Of a stretch of DNA of 64,000 bases, positions 9,490 through 24,627 are shown one piece after another (the first letter of the stretch is position 1; each line of letters opens with the position of its first letter). The DNA comes from Methanobacteriaceae archaeon. GTDB taxonomy: Archaea > Methanobacteriota > Methanobacteria > Methanobacteriales > Methanobacteriaceae. Under the pieces are notes generated by a model. It ran no database searches. It was not told where the DNA came from and was given only the letters and a program-made list of their open reading frames with translations. The stretch lies in contig JAUSNX010000014.1 in NCBI GenBank assembly GCA_030656015.1, positions 1 to 64,000 of the forward strand, in the 5' to 3' direction. Position numbers and translations under genes: made by a program.

Positions 9490-9921
9490 TTAAGCAGTTC
9501 TAACAAGATGTATAGTGCATGGGGCATGGTGAACAATTTTCTCAGAAACGCTTCCTAAAAGGTGCTTATCCACAATACTTTTCCCGGTCCCCAGCACTAT
9601 AACATCTACATTTTCTTTTTCGGCAGTTTTAACAATTTCATCTGCAGGGCTACCCTCCAGCATTAATCCTTTAAACTTGATATTTGAATAATCTGGTCCC
9701 GTGAGAGCTTTTTCCATGTCCACCAGTATTTCTTTCCCTCTTTTAGTTAACTCTTCAGCCATCATTTCTTTAACTTTTTTAGGAGTTAAAAAGGGAACAG
9801 ATGTTTCCACAACATATACACCTATTACTTCTGCATCTCTCCCATGCAATAAGTCCACGGTGTGTTCAATAAGATCATCCATGTACTCGCCCATGGTAGC
9901 TACTAATATCTTCTCATACAT
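9490..9921 (-). CDS. Universal stress protein (UspA family)
   Basis: This 143-residue UspA-fold protein carries the ATP-binding motif ([20 protein letters not shown], about 114-133). It starts at the ATG at 9921, with GTGAT four bases upstream, giving [13 protein letters not shown]; a GTG at 9930 would add three residues. It lies directly after the cation exchanger, whose stop is six bases from the ATG, so the two are co-transcribed. It is a paralogue of the gene at 10999-11433, sharing [24 protein letters not shown] and other blocks. Partner and signal are unknown. A T-rich tract follows its stop. Confidence 0.88.
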   Translation of the reverse strand: MYEKILVATMGEYMDDLIEHTVDLLHGRDAEVIGVYVVETSVPFLTPKKVKEMMAEELTKRGKEILVDMEKALTGPDYSNIKFKGLMLEGSPADEIVKTAEKENVDVIVLGTGKSIVDKHLLGSVSEKIVHHAPCTIHLVRTA

Positions 9922-9926
9922 TTTAA

Positions 9927-10952
9927 TCACGCTAATACATATAGTCTTAATACTGCATAAGTTATATAGGTTGCCAGTAAAATTAATCCTCCAGTACGGT
10001 TTAACTTATTTCCTCCGGCTTTTATAATGACTATCAGTAAAACCGTCACAAATATCATGAATGGAGCATCAAAACTCATTGATAACGGTTCAACTGGAAT
10101 AGACATGAATAAAGCAGGCACTCCGATACCTATTAAAATATTGAAGGTGTTACTGCCCAGTACTGTACCCAGAGAAAGTTCGTGAAGGCCTTTCATGGCC
10201 GAAGAAAAGGTGACCACTAATTCTGGAATACTGGTCCCTATAGCCAATGTAAAAAGACCCATGATCATTTCAGGAATTCCTGCAATCCTAGCCAGTTCCA
10301 CCCCACTGTAAACCAGAATTCGGCACCCTACAATCAATCCTCCCAGCCCTAAACATACTAAAGCCAGTTTTTTTTTATCTATGGAAGCCATTCTGGAAGT
10401 TTTGGTCTTGGATTCAAATTCCTTCTCAGAGTCGAATTCCACCAGTTTTTCCTGTTTTACTTTTTCTTCAGCATCAAATTTCTTTTGATCTTTTATTAAA
10501 CGCCATAGATAAACCGCATATAATAAAATCATGAACACTGAAGCAATTCTACCAATATCACCGAAGAACATGAAAAATATAAGAATTAGGCCAGTTCCTA
10601 AGGTTACCAGACCATCACGCTTTAAATCTCTTGATTCTGTCTTAATAACTCCAGCAAAAGTTGCAGTAATCCCTAAAATACCTGCTATGTTCCATATATT
10701 AGATCCAATGACTACTCCCACACCAATATCAGTACTACCGGATAGAGAAGCTATCATGGCTGAACCAAATTCAGGAAGAGAAGTACCAATAGCTGATGCA
10801 GTTACCCCCAAAATAATTTGAGATATTCCCAATGCCCCCCCAATTTCCACCAAGTTATCCACAAATACATCTGCGGATTTAATAACGATTATTAAAGAAA
10901 CTATTAAGGCTCCGATGAGCATTATTAATTCTATCAAAAAGATCACCAACAC
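9927..10952 (-). CDS. Na+/Ca2+ exchanger-family (CaCA) transporter
   Basis: This 341-residue membrane protein has about ten hydrophobic segments in two inverted halves. Each half holds a CaCA alpha repeat: GTSLPE with VIGSN in the first, and GTSIPE with VLGSN in the second, with the acidic ion-binding residues conserved. The halves are joined by a charged cytosolic loop of about 50 residues (Lys/Glu-rich, near 155-205). It is expected to exchange Na+ or H+ for Ca2+ or a similar cation. It is placed between two universal stress proteins, which suggests a regulatory partnership. Mtr is a sodium pump, so a link to sodium balance is possible but inferred. Confidence 0.9.
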   Translation of the reverse strand: MLVIFLIELIMLIGALIVSLIIVIKSADVFVDNLVEIGGALGISQIILGVTASAIGTSLPEFGSAMIASLSGSTDIGVGVVIGSNIWNIAGILGITATFAGVIKTESRDLKRDGLVTLGTGLILIFFMFFGDIGRIASVFMILLYAVYLWRLIKDQKKFDAEEKVKQEKLVEFDSEKEFESKTKTSRMASIDKKKLALVCLGLGGLIVGCRILVYSGVELARIAGIPEMIMGLFTLAIGTSIPELVVTFSSAMKGLHELSLGTVLGSNTFNILIGIGVPALFMSIPVEPLSMSFDAPFMIFVTVLLIVIIKAGGNKLNRTGGLILLATYITYAVLRLYVLA

Positions 10953-10998
10953 TTATTTCTAATATCCATATAATATAGTTTTTGAAAGTCAACAACTA

Positions 10999-11433
10999 TT
11001 AATTTACAGTTTTAACTAGCATTATTGAACATGGAGTTGAATGAACCACTTTCTCAGATACACTACCTAACAAGTGTTTATCAACAATACTTTTTCCCGT
11101 ACCCATAACAATAATATCCACATCTTCTTTTTCAGCAATTTCCACTATTTTTTCGGCAGGGTCTCCTTCAACTATTAATTTTTTCAAGTTTATCATATAA
11201 GTAGAAGGAGTATTGAATTTATTGGCCAAATCAGCTAATATTTCATCGCCTCTTTGAGAAAGTTCCTCTTTCATGAGTTTTTTCACATTAGAAGGTGTCA
11301 AAAATGGCACGGAAGTATCAATCACATAAATACCAATAACCTCTATTTGTTTCCCTTGTGCCATTTCAAGAGTATTTTCTGCCAATTCGTCAATATATTC
11401 GCCCATAACAGGTAACAATATCTTTTTAAACAT
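10999..11433 (-). CDS. Universal stress protein (UspA family), paralogue
   Basis: This 144-residue UspA-fold protein is closely similar to the one at 9490-9921. It contains the nucleotide-binding block [20 protein letters not shown] and the shared VPFLTP segment. The ATG at 11433 gives MFKKILLPVMGEY, which aligns with its paralogue; the frame is open to a TTG at 11448, but that would add a non-conserved extension. It is the first gene of a probable three-gene unit with the exchanger and the second Usp. It lies after the mtr terminator, and its own promoter must be within 11434-11660. Confidence 0.87.
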   Translation of the reverse strand: MFKKILLPVMGEYIDELAENTLEMAQGKQIEVIGIYVIDTSVPFLTPSNVKKLMKEELSQRGDEILADLANKFNTPSTYMINLKKLIVEGDPAEKIVEIAEKEDVDIIVMGTGKSIVDKHLLGSVSEKVVHSTPCSIMLVKTVN

Positions 11434-11660
11434 TTTTTCACTCATCAATAATTTAATCGGTTATGTAAAGTTATAAGATTTAGCTTAATGACTAGCATTT
11501 GCTTGCCATTAGAAAATAATGAAAATTCATACACCGGAACAATGTTTCCTTTTTCCACTATATAAATTATGTTATTATTAACTAATAAAAAAAAGTTTTA
11601 ATAGATTATTAAAATTTGATTAAAATTAATCCAAAAACAAATAAATTAAAATCCAGTTAA

Positions 11661-11704
11661 TATGTAAAAAAAATAAAAAATAAAAAAGAAAGGGAAATCC
11701 CTTC
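11661..11704 (-). terminator. Hairpin plus T-tract terminator of the mtr operon
   Basis: Directly after the mtrH stop lies a perfect inverted repeat (AAGGGA-AA-TCCCTT at 11690-11703 on the plus strand). On the minus strand it is followed by long T runs broken by single A residues. This looks like an intrinsic-type terminator of the mtr (or mcr-mtr) transcript. Confidence 0.75.
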
Positions 11705-12637
11705 TTAGAGCAGTTTATGAATTGGGTGTCCTTCGACAGCTTCAGTTCCTATATCTGCAGCAGCTTCAGCTATGAATATGTCAGCCATAGCACATGCTGG
11801 GAAAGCAATTTTAGCGTTTTCAATAGGGCCAAAGAGTACAAAGTCACCACCAGCCATTTGCTGAACGATGTTAGAACCGATATCACAAACCGGCCATGCT
11901 TCTTTGTGTTCTTTTTTGTATCCTCTTAACCAGTCCCATGCGGATGGCACGTTGTGAATACCACTACCTACAGGGTAGCCCCATTTACTTTTAACAGCAA
12001 ATGAAGTTCTGCAAGCAGGTCCAGCACCTTGACCTAGAGGAGTAATAGCTACATCCATGAATGGTTTGGTAATTCCACATTCATCAGACATTTCTAATAG
12101 TCCTTTATCAAGAGCACTTCCACCATCTTCCCAGATTCCAATTTTACCTTCTACACCAGGTTCCATAGGGTTGAACCCCAGAACAATTGCAGATGAGATG
12201 TCAGTTTCTTTAACTGCATCCAATTCAGATTGTTCGGAAGCCATGTTTATAGAGTTGTAAATTGCTCTTTCATCCAATCCAGCTTCATGTGCATATTGTG
12301 CACCCGCGATCTTAGCTTCCGCTGAAGTTGAATCTATCATGAAAGGTGCATCGCTTACTTCACCTACAAATTCCAGATATTTAACTATTGCATCTGCGGT
12401 TGCACCGAAGGTCTGGACGATATGTGGGTTTCCAGTAACGTCAGACATTTCTTCCATAGTTTTTATTAATGCTTCAGCTGCGTCTTTATCAAAAACTCCA
12501 GCTTTTTCATCACTAATAATTTTGTGTCCACCGTAAAAGATGGTTCCTGCTAAAACAGTTGGATATTCACCAGGCTGTCCACCGACTTTGACACCAGCGA
12601 CATCTATAACAACTTGTTCTTTATCAAACCTAAACAT
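11705..12637 (-). CDS. mtrH: MtrH, tetrahydromethanopterin:CoM methyltransferase subunit H
   Basis: MtrH moves the methyl group from methyl-tetrahydromethanopterin to the cobamide on MtrA, the first half of the Mtr reaction. The 310-residue protein is soluble, with the TIM-barrel blocks of the family (QTFGATADAIVKYLEF, MIDSTSAEAKIAGAQYA, GFNPMEPGVEGKIGIWEDGG). It is the last gene of the operon, 12 bases after mtrG, and is followed at once by a hairpin terminator. Its length and C-terminus (HPIHKLL) look intact. Confidence 0.97.
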   Translation of the reverse strand: MFRFDKEQVVIDVAGVKVGGQPGEYPTVLAGTIFYGGHKIISDEKAGVFDKDAAEALIKTMEEMSDVTGNPHIVQTFGATADAIVKYLEFVGEVSDAPFMIDSTSAEAKIAGAQYAHEAGLDERAIYNSINMASEQSELDAVKETDISSAIVLGFNPMEPGVEGKIGIWEDGGSALDKGLLEMSDECGITKPFMDVAITPLGQGAGPACRTSFAVKSKWGYPVGSGIHNVPSAWDWLRGYKKEHKEAWPVCDIGSNIVQQMAGGDFVLFGPIENAKIAFPACAMADIFIAEAAADIGTEAVEGHPIHKLL

Positions 12638-12649
12638 ATGTAAATCCTC

Positions 12650-12901
12650 CTAAACACCTAAAGATTTTAGGAATGCTCCTATTGCTACAACTTTGAATAC
12701 TACTAACAGGATGAATAATCCTATTATGATTCCGTATAGGATTCCAATATCCCTACCAATTTGTTGACCCATTCTTTGAGAGATTTCACCCCAGGTGAAT
12801 TCGACTTTTTCTTCCATTTCGTCTAATCTCTCATTAGCTTTATTGAAATCATCTGCAGAGACAATAACAGTAGGTACAATATTTTTATCTTCTTCTGCCA
12901 T
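12650..12901 (-). CDS. mtrG: MtrG, methyltransferase subunit G
   Basis: MtrG is a small subunit of the membrane-bound Mtr complex. The 83-residue protein has an N-terminal soluble half, which likely forms helices near the complex core, and one C-terminal transmembrane helix (about 56-76). It lies 13 bases after mtrF and 12 bases before mtrH, with a normal ribosome-binding site. Its role is structural; no catalytic residues are known. Confidence 0.95.
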   Translation of the reverse strand: MAEEDKNIVPTVIVSADDFNKANERLDEMEEKVEFTWGEISQRMGQQIGRDIGILYGIIIGLFILLVVFKVVAIGAFLKSLGV

Positions 12902-12914
12902 ATTATCATGCCTC

Positions 12915-13112
12915 TTATTTCACTAAAACGTATATAACAGGTAGTCCTACTAAGACTAAGGCCAATATGAAGCCCATAGCCATACCAGAAATTCTGGTAG
13001 CTATGAGTCCAGCGAATAGCCTTTGGTCCCTACCAATTAGGCCTGCCCGGTATTTCACATCTTCTGCTACTTTTTTAATTCCTCTGACATTAGGTTTATT
13101 TGATATTAACAT
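12915..13112 (-). CDS. mtrF: MtrF, methyltransferase subunit F
   Basis: MtrF is a 65-residue subunit of the Mtr complex with one C-terminal transmembrane helix (about 43-63). The N-terminal part ([14 protein letters not shown]) resembles the last part of MtrA, as is known for this family, in which MtrF and the MtrA tail share ancestry. It lies 13 bases after mtrA and 13 bases before mtrG. Its role in the complex is structural. Confidence 0.94.
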   Translation of the reverse strand: MLISNKPNVRGIKKVAEDVKYRAGLIGRDQRLFAGLIATRISGMAMGFILALVLVGLPVIYVLVK

Positions 13113-13125
13113 CTTAAAACCTCGT

Positions 13126-13842
13126 TTATATTAGTAGGAAAGTTCCGACAGTCAAAGTGAAGATTAAACCAATCATGATTCCCTGAACTTTACCAGAGTA
13201 CATACCTGCAAATATTCTTTGCATTGCACCGACGTTCTTGACTTCGGTCTGAATATTTCGCATTCTGGCCTCAATTAGAGCAGTTTCAGGAGCTACAGGT
13301 CTTACTTCTTCACCTTCTTCTTCGTCTCCACCTTTTTCTTCAACTTTTATGACCATTGCTTCTTCTTCGAATGCTCCAGGATCTTTCTCGATGCACTCTT
13401 TGACTTTAGATTGTATAGCAGCAGCGTCTTCAACGTCAATCATACTAATGATTTCCAATTGTTGTTGGAATCTTTCGATACCATCATCATCTATGTTTTC
13501 AACAAATGGGATAGCACCAGACGCACCAGCGATTTTTCGCTTTTCGTCGACACCATTAGCGTGAAGTGCTTCTATACTTTGGCCAGTGATGTGTCCTTGT
13601 ACTTCAGATCCACATAAAATTAGGAATCTGATGTTAGGGTTAGACACAATGTTAGCAACCATCTTTTCAATTCCGAGGTTTTCGGTTTTACATGGTCCAG
13701 CAATAGCAGCTCCAGCATCGGCAACTACGTCCTCATTGTGAGAACCTAAAGTAGTTGCTGCGACAGGGCTTTCAGGATCTCCAACAATGTAGTCCCCGTT
13801 TACTACCGGCCATCCTTCTGCGGGTGATTTTTTCTCAGCCAC
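13126..13842 (-). CDS. mtrA: MtrA, corrinoid-binding methyltransferase subunit
   Basis: MtrA carries the 5-hydroxybenzimidazolyl cobamide that accepts the methyl group from MtrH and passes it to coenzyme M, coupled to Na+ export. His84 in the block [11 protein letters not shown] is the expected lower cobalt ligand, at the same position as in Methanothermobacter. The 238-residue protein ends in a transmembrane helix (about 218-237), preceded by a Glu/Lys-rich linker (about 167-180) that gives the soluble domain mobility. The operon order E-D-C-B-A-F-G-H is intact. Confidence 0.97.
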   Translation of the reverse strand: MAEKKSPAEGWPVVNGDYIVGDPESPVAATTLGSHNEDVVADAGAAIAGPCKTENLGIEKMVANIVSNPNIRFLILCGSEVQGHITGQSIEALHANGVDEKRKIAGASGAIPFVENIDDDGIERFQQQLEIISMIDVEDAAAIQSKVKECIEKDPGAFEEEAMVIKVEEKGGDEEEGEEVRPVAPETALIEARMRNIQTEVKNVGAMQRIFAGMYSGKVQGIMIGLIFTLTVGTFLLI

Positions 13843-13854
13843 TTAAATACCTCC

Positions 13855-14175
13855 TTAAAGTACTCCAAGGAATGCATGGAGCATAGCTAATAGCAGTATA
13901 AGACCGAATACAAACCCATAAACCATATTGGTTAGCTTACCTGCATTCATGTAAACGCCTTCCCTTCCAGGGAAAGAGTCTGCAGGGGCCGTGGTAGGAT
14001 CTAGAGAATTGTATAAATCATCTACTGCTGCTTCCAGTACATTTAATTGTTCATTTACTGCGTCCAAGGAAACTAAGACGACATCTCTACCTAAAGCTGC
14101 TCCAACCATACCTGTGGAAGGGTCAAGAGTCAAGTTGTATTCAGGAGCAATTTTAATTAAAGGTAACATTTCCAT
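13855..14175 (-). CDS. mtrB: MtrB, methyltransferase subunit B
   Basis: MtrB is a 106-residue subunit of the Mtr complex with one C-terminal transmembrane helix (about 83-104) and a soluble N-terminal part. The block [25 protein letters not shown] is typical of the family. It is located 12 bases upstream of mtrA and 11 bases after mtrC. Its role is structural. Confidence 0.95.
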   Translation of the reverse strand: MEMLPLIKIAPEYNLTLDPSTGMVGAALGRDVVLVSLDAVNEQLNVLEAAVDDLYNSLDPTTAPADSFPGREGVYMNAGKLTNMVYGFVFGLILLLAMLHAFLGVL

Positions 14176-14186
14176 TTTGATTCCTC

Positions 14187-14998
14187 CTAGTGTTCTTCCT
14201 CTTTAGGCCACATTCCAGACCATTTAACCGATGCTGCTTGTTCTTGGGAAGCAGTGATGTATGATCTGATTGATATGAACCATCCGATAGCACCAACTAA
14301 CGCAATTACCCACCATGCTTGAGTGGAAACCATTCCTAACAGACCATAAATAGACATGGCCATGAAAGCAGCGGCTCCTGCAAGTTTAAGAGTTCTAGTT
14401 CGGTCTTCTTGCGGACCTAAACAAGCGTTAAATGGGTGTTGTATAGCCATGGTATTCATGATTAAAAGAAGTGCTATAAATCCAGTTGATATAACTGATG
14501 CTTGGATAAGTGCCATGGAATAACTTCCAGCAATAGCTGCAGAAAATCCAATTACGGATAAAGCAGATGCGCCTGCCAATTCAGCAGTACAGCTTACCAA
14601 TACTGGTATTTTCATTTTAATAATCTTTTTAGCTATTAAAGCAACTATGGTACCGACAATTACTGCCAAGATAAATCCGAACAGCGGTGCTAGTATTGCA
14701 AGAGATGGACCAAAGATGACTGCGCCAGCTAGCCCACCTAAACCACCTAAAATACCAATAGATAAAGACATGTATCCAATGGAAGGTACACCAGTACCTA
14801 GACCGTAACTTGCAACACGTGCAATAGCGTCAGCACCCCAAACGATGGCACAAACAGCACCTAATGCTGCAAAAAGAGGCCCTAATACCGGACTAATTGG
14901 AGTTAAGTAAATACCTGCGAGTCCACCAATTACTCCCAGTGCTAGGGTATGTTTAGGGTTGACAGAAGATTCTCCGCCACCTCCACCTGCTACTGACA

Positions 14999-14999
<1 letters not shown>
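14187..14999 (-). CDS. mtrC: MtrC, methyltransferase subunit C
   Basis: MtrC is an integral-membrane subunit of the Na+-translocating Mtr complex. With the ATG at 14999 the protein has 270 residues, opening with [12 protein letters not shown] and continuing through a series of hydrophobic helices. The frame is open 22 codons further upstream into mtrD, but GGAGGTG lies just before the chosen ATG. The mtrD stop overlaps this ATG by one base (TAATG), so translation is probably coupled. With MtrD and MtrE it forms the membrane part that is thought to move sodium. Confidence 0.96.
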
Positions 15000-15724
<725 letters not shown>

Positions 15725-15738
15725 TCTATATCCTCCTA

Positions 15739-16623
<885 letters not shown>

Positions 16624-16639
16624 ATTAATCCTCCTTACT

Positions 16640-16676
16640 TTTAAATAAAAAAATAAAATAGGTGTTTGCGTTACAC

Positions 16677-16682
<6 letters not shown>
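16640..16682 (-). terminator. Hairpin terminator/attenuator between mcrA and mtrE
   Basis: A perfect 10-base inverted repeat (arms 16656-16665 and 16673-16682, 7-base loop) starts within the mcrA stop codon. On the minus strand it is followed by a T-rich run. It has the form of an intrinsic terminator but sits between two operons whose products act in successive steps. Confidence 0.72.
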
Positions 16683-18329
<1,647 letters not shown>

Positions 18330-18347
18330 AATCATTACCTCCCCTAA

Positions 18348-19100
18348 TTATTCTGCTGGGTTGTATCCACCTTGGGATCTTAAGACGTGGATTCTGTGTA
18401 GAACTTCTACAGCGTCTTTATCATCCTTATAGGCTTCTCCATCTACCCGGTATATGGTGGTTTTATTCATTAAAGTCTCTTCGTCCAATGGCTCACCTAA
18501 AGCTACTGGTTCGTCGAGTTCTTCACCAATTTGGTCCTTGACCATTTCAACAATGCCGGTCTCTTTATTGAAGACTTGTCTTCGAAGCATATCAAACATC
18601 ATACCATCTTCGTCGAGTCTTAAAGAGTGTCCGTGCACAGCTGCTCCTCTTACACCTGTTCTAGCAGGATCAAAGAATTCAGTTTCTAAGAGTTCTTTGG
18701 AGATTTTTTCCAGATCTCTTTCTCTGATTTCAATAATCTGTCGTCCAGATAGAGTACCAGCATCTGCTCCTCGGTATCGGCTTACGTAAGCTCGAGATCG
18801 AGTGAATGGTTGAGCAGGAGCAAAGTACATAGAGTCGGTAAACTGAATGTATCTGGTCCGGTCACCAGCTTTTGCACCGTCAAGAGGCTCTACTAGCTCT
18901 CTAATTGGGTCTTCAGGTTCGTCCATTTCTTCGAGTGGTGGGTGGACGCTTGGGTATTCCTCACCAGGAGCTCTATGACCTAAGATTTTTACTACATCTT
19001 CGTCAGAGATCTCCCTTAACTTTTCTAATTCATATTCAGGGTTACAGAAATTTCTTCTGTTTTGGGCAACCTTTGTAGTTCCGGGATAATATTGTGCCAT
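18348..19100 (-). CDS. mcrG: McrG, methyl-coenzyme M reductase gamma subunit
   Basis: McrG is the 250-residue gamma subunit that helps form the coenzyme M and F430 pocket. The block Leu117-Ser118-Gly-Arg120 (TLSGR) that contacts F430 and CoM is present at the expected numbers when the ATG at 19100 is used. GGAGGT lies seven bases before this ATG, whereas the longer frame from 19109 would start before it. It follows mcrC by one base and precedes mcrA by 18 bases. Confidence 0.98.
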   Translation of the reverse strand: MAQYYPGTTKVAQNRRNFCNPEYELEKLREISDEDVVKILGHRAPGEEYPSVHPPLEEMDEPEDPIRELVEPLDGAKAGDRTRYIQFTDSMYFAPAQPFTRSRAYVSRYRGADAGTLSGRQIIEIRERDLEKISKELLETEFFDPARTGVRGAAVHGHSLRLDEDGMMFDMLRRQVFNKETGIVEMVKDQIGEELDEPVALGEPLDEETLMNKTTIYRVDGEAYKDDKDAVEVLHRIHVLRSQGGYNPAE

Positions 19101-19101
19101 A

Positions 19102-19698
19102 TCATGCACCTCCTAATGCTAACTTAACTTTTCTAATAATCTCATCCAACTTTTCTTGGGGACAAGTTTCTCCTCGTATTACGCCACTAACAATATCAAC
19201 TATTTTTCCTTTAGTTTTGGGGTTTTCAGGCATCACTAATCTAGTTTTAACACCTATTTTTGCAAAATCTTCAAAGTCAACCGGGTATTCACAAATAATG
19301 ACGCAAGGTTTATCAACATTCCGCAATATCAGTCGGGCTTTATATATAATGTGAGATTTCACACCACCCAAATGAACCACTAGAACCTTGTGTCTTTTCA
19401 TTTGCTCAATCTCCTTAGGAGTTAAGCCAAAAAGACTTCCTGCACCAGAACTTGGAGCATCCTGAGGAACTCCTGCTCCTGCATTTAACACCAGAGTACT
19501 GGTCATCAAATTTGCTTCCCTTAGAGCAAATGTTATTTCACAAACGGGCTTAGTAATATGTCGCCTTCCGGGGGACATGGCCACAGCCAGTATTTCACTA
19601 CCGCACTCAGCAAAAGTGCCCCTTTGAGCTATTCCGCCTCCTTCACCCATCCCCATTGTTTCCCTACAGTCTACAACGTGGGTGCATTTGCCAATCAT
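19102..19698 (-). CDS. mcrC: McrC, methyl-coenzyme M reductase operon protein C
   Basis: McrC is a 198-residue accessory protein of the mcr operon, found in the ATP-dependent complex that reduces F430 nickel to the active Ni(I) state. The family blocks [18 protein letters not shown] and [19 protein letters not shown] are intact. It starts with ATG 12 codons upstream of the first block and ends one base before the mcrG start codon. Unlike its neighbour mcrD it shows no damage. A paralogue usually lies elsewhere in methanogen genomes, but not in this window. Confidence 0.95.
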   Translation of the reverse strand: MIGKCTHVVDCRETMGMGEGGGIAQRGTFAECGSEILAVAMSPGRRHITKPVCEITFALREANLMTSTLVLNAGAGVPQDAPSSGAGSLFGLTPKEIEQMKRHKVLVVHLGGVKSHIIYKARLILRNVDKPCVIICEYPVDFEDFAKIGVKTRLVMPENPKTKGKIVDIVSGVIRGETCPQEKLDEIIRKVKLALGGA

Positions 19699-19735
19699 CT
19701 TAAAATTCCCAATTGTGTTTTTAATATATTTGTCG

Positions 19736-19976
19736 TTAGTAAATCAATAATGGTTCTTCTAAATCAATTTAAAAGAATTCATCCGTCTTCACTAGCAAAT
19801 CAATTTTCTCTCCTTTGACATAGATTTCTCTTATGTCGGATGCTTGGCATTTGCTGGAGGGAGTCTTTGTCTACGAATAAACATTTTTTTGATAGTTTAA
19901 TATCATAAATGTCATTCCATAGTCTTTCCGTTGTATCTGCTCCTAAAAGCCTATGCGGAAAAATTTCCATATCCAT
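19736..19976 (-). pseudogene. mcrD: Degenerate mcrD remnant
   Basis: The gap between mcrB and mcrC (312 bases) is too short for a normal mcrD (about 430-500 bases). It still holds a run of G as ribosome-binding site and an ATG at 19976 that opens with [20 protein letters not shown], the McrD N-terminus. This frame stops after 58 residues at 19800. A middle piece reading [13 protein letters not shown] lies in the next frame, and [18 protein letters not shown] (up to 19769) lies in the third frame, ends at a TAA and would continue as IDLEEPL. The usual C-terminus is missing. This is seen directly; that McrD is dispensable or supplied by an mrtD elsewhere is inference. Confidence 0.85.
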
Positions 19977-20010
19977 TAGTTAGTAAGCCCCCAGAAAATA
20001 GTGAGATTAT

Positions 20011-21919
<1,909 letters not shown>

Positions 21920-23170
21920 ATGCAAGTAATAGCAGATGTAGGGGGTATTCCTGGAAAAGACTGTAGAGGCTTCTGTAAATACTGTTATTTCCGAAAAGTA
22001 AAGGAATCTCACCCCTTAGGATGTAGAAACTGCTCACCAGCAAAAGTAGGTTGTGAAACCTGCGATGAGGGAGTGGCAGAAACTAAAAATGAGTTTATAC
22101 CACCATTCTTAGTGGCCAGCACTGTACAGAACACCTTGATGATGGGTGAATTTAGAGATAGTGATCTTAAAATTAATATCAGCGGCGGGGGAGACGTCAG
22201 TTGTTATCCTCAATTGGAAGAGCTAACTGCTACCTTTCATCAGTTTGGAATTCCCATGCACCTAGGCTATACCAGTGGAAAAGGAATTGATGATGTTCAA
22301 ATGGCTTCTAATCTCATAAATCATGGGGTAGAGGAAGTTACTTTCACTTTATTTGCCGCTGATGCCGGTCTTAGAAAGAAGTGGATGTCGGATCCTAACC
22401 CCGAAGTATCTCTCGAAGCGGTAAAAAGATTTTCTGAAAGTTGTGAGGTTCATGCTGCCTCAGTTATTATTCCTGGTGTGAATGATGGCGAAGTTTTAAG
22501 GGAAACTTGTGTTAAGTTAGAAGATTGGGGTGCAGAAGCACTGATTTTAATGAGATTTGCCAATTATACTCATCAAGGATTGATATTAGGTAATGAACCC
22601 CTCATCAAAGATATTGAACCACATAATATCCAGGAATTCGAGGAATTAGTTCGTGAAATTAATAATGAATTTAATTTAAGAGTTACAGGAACACCAGTAT
22701 GTGATCCAGAAACAGAGGCCCCATTTGCAATTTCTCTAGACAAAAATAAGGTATTTTTACAGTTTATTCCAGAAATAACTGGAGAAGCGACTATTTTAAC
22801 CAGCTCTGTGGCCGCACCTTACATCCAAAGAATCATTGATAATCTTGAGGCCGGAGATAAGGTAAATGTCTATGCCGTGGAGAAAGATATCGGTTGTCTG
22901 ATTACCATAGAAGATTTAAAAACAGTTGACTTAAAGGAACTTAAAGAAACTGTCATTATCCCTGGAAGAGCATTTGTTCATGACGCAGAGGCCCAAAAAG
23001 TCCTCAGTCAAGACGGAGTAGATCGTTTAGTGGCCCGTGGCCCAGACAAACTTACTGTCGATGGAGAAATGAGCAGTACTCTTACTAGAGAAAATGTTAT
23101 TGAAAAAGAATTAGAAGCGTTTAGAGATTTAATTGGTGCTATAAACTTCTTTGGTATAAAGATTCCATAA
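21920..23170 (+). CDS. mmp10: Mmp10, McrA arginine C-methyltransferase (radical SAM, B12)
   Basis: Mmp10 (methanogenesis marker 10) is a cobalamin-dependent radical SAM enzyme that methylates the active-site arginine of McrA (Arg271 here). The radical SAM cluster motif C-X3-C-X2-C is at Cys15, Cys19 and Cys22 (CRGFCKYC). Four further cysteines at 35, 38, 45 and 48 may bind a second metal site. The 416-residue length is normal. It is divergent from the mcr operon that encodes its substrate. With no ribosome-binding site, translation is probably from a leaderless mRNA. Confidence 0.93.
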   Translation: MQVIADVGGIPGKDCRGFCKYCYFRKVKESHPLGCRNCSPAKVGCETCDEGVAETKNEFIPPFLVASTVQNTLMMGEFRDSDLKINISGGGDVSCYPQLEELTATFHQFGIPMHLGYTSGKGIDDVQMASNLINHGVEEVTFTLFAADAGLRKKWMSDPNPEVSLEAVKRFSESCEVHAASVIIPGVNDGEVLRETCVKLEDWGAEALILMRFANYTHQGLILGNEPLIKDIEPHNIQEFEELVREINNEFNLRVTGTPVCDPETEAPFAISLDKNKVFLQFIPEITGEATILTSSVAAPYIQRIIDNLEAGDKVNVYAVEKDIGCLITIEDLKTVDLKELKETVIIPGRAFVHDAEAQKVLSQDGVDRLVARGPDKLTVDGEMSSTLTRENVIEKELEAFRDLIGAINFFGIKIP

Positions 23171-23226
23171 AGAAAAATAGTTAAGACTTAATATTCATTA
23201 AATCTTTTAATTGTTAAGCTTATGAT

Positions 23227-24450
23227 TTAATTATTTTCAAAAGATTTTGAAGCATAAATAATAATTTCTTCTAGATTGTTTCCATTTGTTTTGGATATTC
23301 CTACCAAATACTCGTTTAAAACATATTTAGGTCCTTCAGAGAGATGATCAACTACTAAAATATCCACATTCTCTTCTTTCAATAATTCAGCAGCTTTAAT
23401 TCCTTTTTTAGTTTCAGCAGTTGCTGCAGGATTTTTTTTAATAGTAAACATTTCAATAGAACCATTTTTAACTTTGGCTATCATGAAATAATTTGCTTTG
23501 CCAAAATGAGTAGTTACATCCGATGAAAGTCCTTCATCATCTTCTAAAGGCACTGCAATTATTTGATAATTCTTTTGAAGGGGTTCTATCTGTACCATTA
23601 AACTATCCAGTTCATAAATTTCATTTTTTACATTCTTTTCTAATTCCATAGATATATCACTGGCTTTTTTAACTGATACTCCCCTTTCTAATTCTAAATG
23701 AAGTTCTGCAAAAATATAAGGGCCAGATCTTCTTACTTTGATATCATGAATACCAGCTACACCTTCCACACCCAAGGAAATCTTTTTGATTAATTCTACT
23801 TTTTCAGGATCAATCCCAGCATCCAGTAAAACCAGAATGTCATTTTTTCCTAACTTTGCCCCAATATAAATAATTAGAATTGACACTAACATTCCGGAAA
23901 TACCCTGTATACTGACATATCCCATATAAGATGCAAATATCCCCATAAAAACTATTAAAGATGAGAATACATCTATTAAACTATGTTTTCCATCATTGAT
24001 AAGTGCCTGAGAACCAATTTCATTACCAATATTCTTTTTATATTTTGCCAAATAATACGAAACGAGTACTGACAAAAGAGCAGTTAAAAGACTTATGATA
24101 GGAAACTGAATGATTGAAGGGTTTAAAAATTCATTAAAGGATTCAAAAGCAATTTCAAATCCCGTGATAATTATCATTAGAGATATTATAAGAGAAACCA
24201 GTGTTTCTACTTTATAATAGCCATAAGGAAATTTTTGATCGGGTTTTTTCTGGGAAATTTTTAAGCCCACATAAACTGCCAGAGATGAAAAAATATCAGA
24301 GAATGAATGGATAGAATCAGCTATTAAAGCCACACTTCCCGATAAAAACCCCACAATTCCTTTAATTAAAGCTAAGAAAAGATTAGTATAAGCAGAATAT
24401 TTTGCAGCTTTTTCTCCTTTTTTTAGTGATTTTAAAGATTTATTATTCAT
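23227..24450 (-). CDS. Cation diffusion facilitator fused to a NifX-like domain
   Basis: The first 290 residues form a cation diffusion facilitator: six transmembrane helices with metal-site motifs at Asp45/His48/Asp52 (DSIHSFSD) and Asp153/His156/Asp160 (DGKHSLID), and a C-terminal cytosolic metal-binding domain. From about residue 295 a dinitrogenase iron-molybdenum-cofactor (NifX/NafY-like) domain follows, with [11 protein letters not shown] near its start. The transporter probably exports or moves iron, zinc or a similar metal. The fused domain may sense or hold a metal cluster. It ends convergent with mmp10. Confidence 0.88.
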   Translation of the reverse strand: MNNKSLKSLKKGEKAAKYSAYTNLFLALIKGIVGFLSGSVALIADSIHSFSDIFSSLAVYVGLKISQKKPDQKFPYGYYKVETLVSLIISLMIIITGFEIAFESFNEFLNPSIIQFPIISLLTALLSVLVSYYLAKYKKNIGNEIGSQALINDGKHSLIDVFSSLIVFMGIFASYMGYVSIQGISGMLVSILIIYIGAKLGKNDILVLLDAGIDPEKVELIKKISLGVEGVAGIHDIKVRRSGPYIFAELHLELERGVSVKKASDISMELEKNVKNEIYELDSLMVQIEPLQKNYQIIAVPLEDDEGLSSDVTTHFGKANYFMIAKVKNGSIEMFTIKKNPAATAETKKGIKAAELLKEENVDILVVDHLSEGPKYVLNEYLVGISKTNGNNLEEIIIYASKSFENN

Positions 24451-24627
24451 ATTTCACCGAAAGTGCTTATTTCAATATCCCTTCTTGAAAATTAAAAATA
24501 CAAACTTCTTCCAAAAATTGAACTTGATGAGAGATTCTAAACTACATTTTAGAAACTAAAAATACTTTCATGACACAATCCCTCATTTTTTTAATTCTAA
24601 TCGTAAATTCTATTTAGTAGAAAAATC

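Noticed and set aside
19699-20010. mcrD damage as a single sequencing error
   Set aside because: Two frame changes, a nonsense codon and a short total length would need several errors, so decay is more likely; raw reads should decide.
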